DNA of 5,469 nucleotides from assembly GCA_021809365.1 (NCBI GenBank), contig JAKBAC010000193.1:1-5469 (forward strand), in the 5' to 3' direction. This document shows positions 2,969 to 5,469 of the stretch, piece after piece (position 1 is the stretch's first letter; the number at the start of each line of letters is the position of its first letter). Under the pieces are notes generated by a model, which was not told the DNA's origin, searched no databases, and saw only the letters and a program-made list of their open reading frames with translations. The position numbers and the translations under genes were made by a program. This DNA comes from Planctomycetota bacterium. Its GTDB lineage: Bacteria > Planctomycetota > Phycisphaerae > WQYP01.

Positions 2969-5469
2969 TTATTTTGATGCCGGGGCTGAGAGCGACACAT
3001 ACACCACTTGGCCGGGCTTAATATGAAGCCACTTTATTTCGCTGCCAGGAATTCCCGTAGTGTTCGGCCCCGGAGGCATTTTGTACATGCTTACCCTTAC
3101 CCGGCCTTCCGGAATATGCGTAAGGACGAAGTTTCCGGCGTGATCGCTCTTGGTATCGGAGGACATCCAAATTTCCGGATTCGAGGAATTGAAACCGGAG
3201 CCAACATAATCTCGCCAAGCCGAAGTTGCCGGCCATCCGGCCACGGGTGTTCCGCCAACCACTACATGGCCAATGATCTTTGCCCAGGGGATTAAGCGCA
3301 CGACGCCCGATTTGGGAAGCTGATTTTCCCCTAGATCGGCATATCCTTGCCGTGAGAGCACCAATAGTCGGAATTTGCCTCTTTGAGGCGGAAATCTCAC
3401 ATAGCCCTTGGCGTTGGAAACCAACCGCTCCCGGTCGAGGTATGGATAGCGGCCATTAGCAATAGTAAATGGCACCGGGCCCGCCTGCACGATTACCGCG
3501 GTGGCTCCGCCGACAGGTCGCCTTCGATTATTGATAATCTTCACTACGAGGTTCGGTGCTCGCACCATCGCAAAGTGCATATCCACCACTGCTTGGTTCC
3601 GGTGGAAAATGCCCGATTGCACCGCCTTGTAGCCGGGCGCTTGGATCAGCAGGCCCATGCCGGCCTTTGTGTACGTGTAATGGAGGTGGATTTTTAGCCG
3701 CCCATTATGGCCCGTCCGGGGATTTGGCCAATCAAACTGCAGGACGGGGTGGGGAGCCGGTGGCGAACTGGTAAATTCGGTTCCCAGGATTTCCGTGAAT
3801 TTTTTGATTGGCAAGCCAGTCTTCGCGTCAACTACGGTCCCACGAATGCGCACGGGTGGATAGAGCGTTAAGCGGGGCTTTCGGGAGGTCGGTTCGACGG
3901 TCCAACTCACCGTGGCGCATCCGCCAGTGGTTACATCAAATTGGAGCGCTCCCGGCGGTGCATGATGCCAGACGAACCGGCCATCGCCATTCGTGCGCAG
4001 CGCCGGCATCCAGACCATTTGTACGTAAGCGTCACCAAGGAAGCTCATGCAGTCGGCCCGGTCGGGCGAGAGAACGGCCCCGGCAATCGGCTTGTCGGAG
4101 CGGTCCAGTACGCGTCCTTTTACGGTTCTCCCCGGTTCAAGATGAAATGAAACGGATTGTGGTGTTGCGCCCAGTTTGAAGTCCTTTGTTTGCGGTGCGC
4201 AGTGTGGTGCCCAGGCGGTAAGGGTTACTATTTTGCCCGCCTGTGCCACCCATGAAAAGCGGCCAAGGCTGTCCGTAGTCATTGGCGGAGGCTCAAATCC
4301 ATAGTAGCCACTCCTGGGCTGGCCCCCAAACCCGACTTTCGCATGGGCCAGGGGCTGTCCATCAGGCCCAAGAATGGTTCCGTTTATTTTTACTCCGCGC
4401 TGGAGCTTTACTATAAGACTGCCGTCGCGCAAAGCTGTCAGCGACTTTACAGCTTGGGTTCTCCTGTTCCCGGTGTGCGTGACGAAGCGGTGGCTCCAGT
4501 TGCCGATGAGAACCATCCCTCGCAAACGGGAGGGTGCCTCATCGCATGACCATTTTCCGCCCGCCGTTGAAACCGTCGTAATATCCGCAGGGTCCACACG
4601 CTCAAGCGGGCCGAACCGCTGCCCCGTGTAGTACATGGCCAACTGCAGAAACACATGCACCCCCACGGCGGGATTCCCGTGCGGCCCCAAAACGATCCCG
4701 CCCATTTTGGTCCCTCTGGGCAACATCACGCGCAAATGAGATGGGACTCTGATTGGTTTATTGAACGGCTTGGGCCGCCATGACACAAGTATTCTAACAT
4801 GATGCGGGGCTTGTACATGAACCTCAAACGGCCAAAGTCGGTTGCGCGGAATCGGCACAGCAATGCGCCCCAGCGAATCCGCCGTTCCGCGGAAGGTTGT
4901 CGTGATGGGAATCCAATAGGATCGATCGGACGCAAGTGTGCAGTAAACTTTTGCGCGGCCAATGCGTCGGCCTGTTGGCCCGGTAATAACCAGATGCAAC
5001 ATGCGTTGCTTCCCGGCGAACGTTTCCGAGCCGGCCGATTCCAGATGAGGGGTGGATAACGCCGGGGTCGGAGCGACGCTCGCCATCCCACGTCCGACGT
5101 GCAGGGTGCCAATACATACTAAAAATACAAGGGTCAGCAGTAGAATGATCGCCAGCACCGGGGCTGTGATTCCGCGCCGGTTGCGGTGTTCATCAAGGAT
5201 CGCCAGCACGCGGTATTTCAAGGTTGATGGCCGCGCCATGGCCACCGCGGCGACTGGGGTACTGCAAGGAGGCTGCAACGATCCGGCAATTGCGACAAGG
5301 TCGTCGGCATAGTCCGCTGCCTCGCGCCCGCAGCACAGCACCCGGTTGTCGCAGGCTTCTTCGCATGTCGATCTTAATTGAGTCGCCGCCAGCCAGATAT
5401 TGTGACGCAGGCTCGCGGTGGTTTTCCGCAGAACAATCGCGGTTATAGAAGCCGCCAGTAGAATTAAAG
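2969..5469 (-). CDS. M56/BlaR1-type membrane peptidase with multiple carboxypeptidase-regulatory-like modules, 3' part
   Basis: The frame is open from the right edge to the TAA at 2969-2971, giving 832 visible residues with the N-terminus missing. The apparent start at 5341 is an internal GTG: the codons before it read LRSTCEEACDNR, which with the following VL forms the M56 motif E-x-A-C-D-x-x-V-L (visible residues 36-44). The usual YADDLVAIAG and L-x-x-RV-x-AILD follow. In BlaR1/MecR1 proteins this region belongs to the membrane-embedded zinc protease; the HExxH motif would lie beyond the edge. A transmembrane helix (5102-5164) leads into a roughly 660-residue, presumably extracytoplasmic part with about seven beta-sandwich modules. 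Their first strands are recognisable, such as GTILGPDGQPLAHAKV, VKGRVLDRSDKPIAGA and IRGTVVDAKTGLP, many followed by D-S-x-G-R-F or G-D-G-R-F. This resembles CarboxypepD_reg-like domains. Sensing followed by cleavage of a BlaI-type repressor is inferred; the ligand is unknown. Confidence 0.8.
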   Translation of the reverse strand, partial: LILLAASITAIVLRKTTASLRHNIWLAATQLRSTCEEACDNRVLCCGREAADYADDLVAIAGSLQPPCSTPVAAVAMARPSTLKYRVLAILDEHRNRRGITAPVLAIILLLTLVFLVCIGTLHVGRGMASVAPTPALSTPHLESAGSETFAGKQRMLHLVITGPTGRRIGRAKVYCTLASDRSYWIPITTTFRGTADSLGRIAVPIPRNRLWPFEVHVQAPHHVRILVSWRPKPFNKPIRVPSHLRVMLPRGTKMGGIVLGPHGNPAVGVHVFLQLAMYYTGQRFGPLERVDPADITTVSTAGGKWSCDEAPSRLRGMVLIGNWSHRFVTHTGNRRTQAVKSLTALRDGSLIVKLQRGVKINGTILGPDGQPLAHAKVGFGGQPRSGYYGFEPPPMTTDSLGRFSWVAQAGKIVTLTAWAPHCAPQTKDFKLGATPQSVSFHLEPGRTVKGRVLDRSDKPIAGAVLSPDRADCMSFLGDAYVQMVWMPALRTNGDGRFVWHHAPPGALQFDVTTGGCATVSWTVEPTSRKPRLTLYPPVRIRGTVVDAKTGLPIKKFTEILGTEFTSSPPAPHPVLQFDWPNPRTGHNGRLKIHLHYTYTKAGMGLLIQAPGYKAVQSGIFHRNQAVVDMHFAMVRAPNLVVKIINNRRRPVGGATAVIVQAGPVPFTIANGRYPYLDRERLVSNAKGYVRFPPQRGKFRLLVLSRQGYADLGENQLPKSGVVRLIPWAKIIGHVVVGGTPVAGWPATSAWRDYVGSGFNSSNPEIWMSSDTKSDHAGNFVLTHIPEGRVRVSMYKMPPGPNTTGIPGSEIKWLHIKPGQVVYVSLSAPASK
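5102..5164 (-). other. Transmembrane helix of the M56-type protein
   Basis: The segment APVLAIILLLTLVFLVCIGT is strongly hydrophobic and follows a basic stretch (DEHRNRR), which by the positive-inside rule faces the cytoplasm. The beta-sandwich part after it would therefore be outside the cytoplasm. Confidence 0.8.

Noticed and set aside
3008..4631. Several plus-strand frames of 68-123 codons
   Set aside because: They are antisense shadows of the M56-type gene, with Arg/Ser/Pro-rich translations and no domain similarity.

Overview
The window looks like chromosomal DNA of a mid-to-high-GC bacterium, most probably a member of the Planctomycetota (possibly Phycisphaerae-like). This assignment is an inference. 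It rests mainly on the large minus-strand gene, which joins the end of an M56/BlaR1-type membrane peptidase to a long series of carboxypeptidase-regulatory-like beta-sandwich modules, an arrangement I associate with that phylum. CsrA next to unrelated genes and the weak Shine-Dalgarno in front of the ATPase gene are compatible with it. I see no rRNA, tRNA, CRISPR array or intact insertion sequence.

Layout. (1) Positions 1-104, minus: the first 34 codons of a Bcp/AhpC-TSA-type peroxiredoxin, running off the left edge. (2) 105-407: a divergent intergenic region with a good ribosome binding site for the peroxiredoxin gene, two dyad symmetries and a candidate sigma70-type promoter for the next gene. 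(3) 408-2150, plus: a complete 580-residue ABC/SMC-type ATPase with a C-terminal OLD/TOPRIM-like region, resembling ATPase-nuclease proteins of anti-phage systems. (4) 2151-2546: a poorly coding stretch with a doubtful 83-residue ORF, three small hairpins, an 11-bp tandem direct repeat, a perfect extended -10 promoter and a csrA leader carrying four GGA motifs, two of them in hairpin loops. (5) 2547-2834, plus: csrA, encoding a CsrA/RsmA translational regulator with an unusual Ala/Pro-rich tail. (6) 2835-2968: a short convergent spacer. (7) 2969-5469, minus: the M56-type protein, whose N-terminal part lies beyond the right edge.

How the parts relate. The genes do not form one obvious operon. 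The peroxiredoxin gene diverges from the ATPase gene, and csrA converges on the M56 gene. csrA appears to have its own promoter and a leader suited to autoregulation by its product. The ATPase gene looks like a single-gene module between housekeeping or regulatory genes, as stand-alone defence genes often are, but nothing in the window proves a defence role. The M56-type protein is probably a membrane sensor or antirepressor; its usual partner, a BlaI/MecI-type repressor gene, would be expected just outside the right edge.
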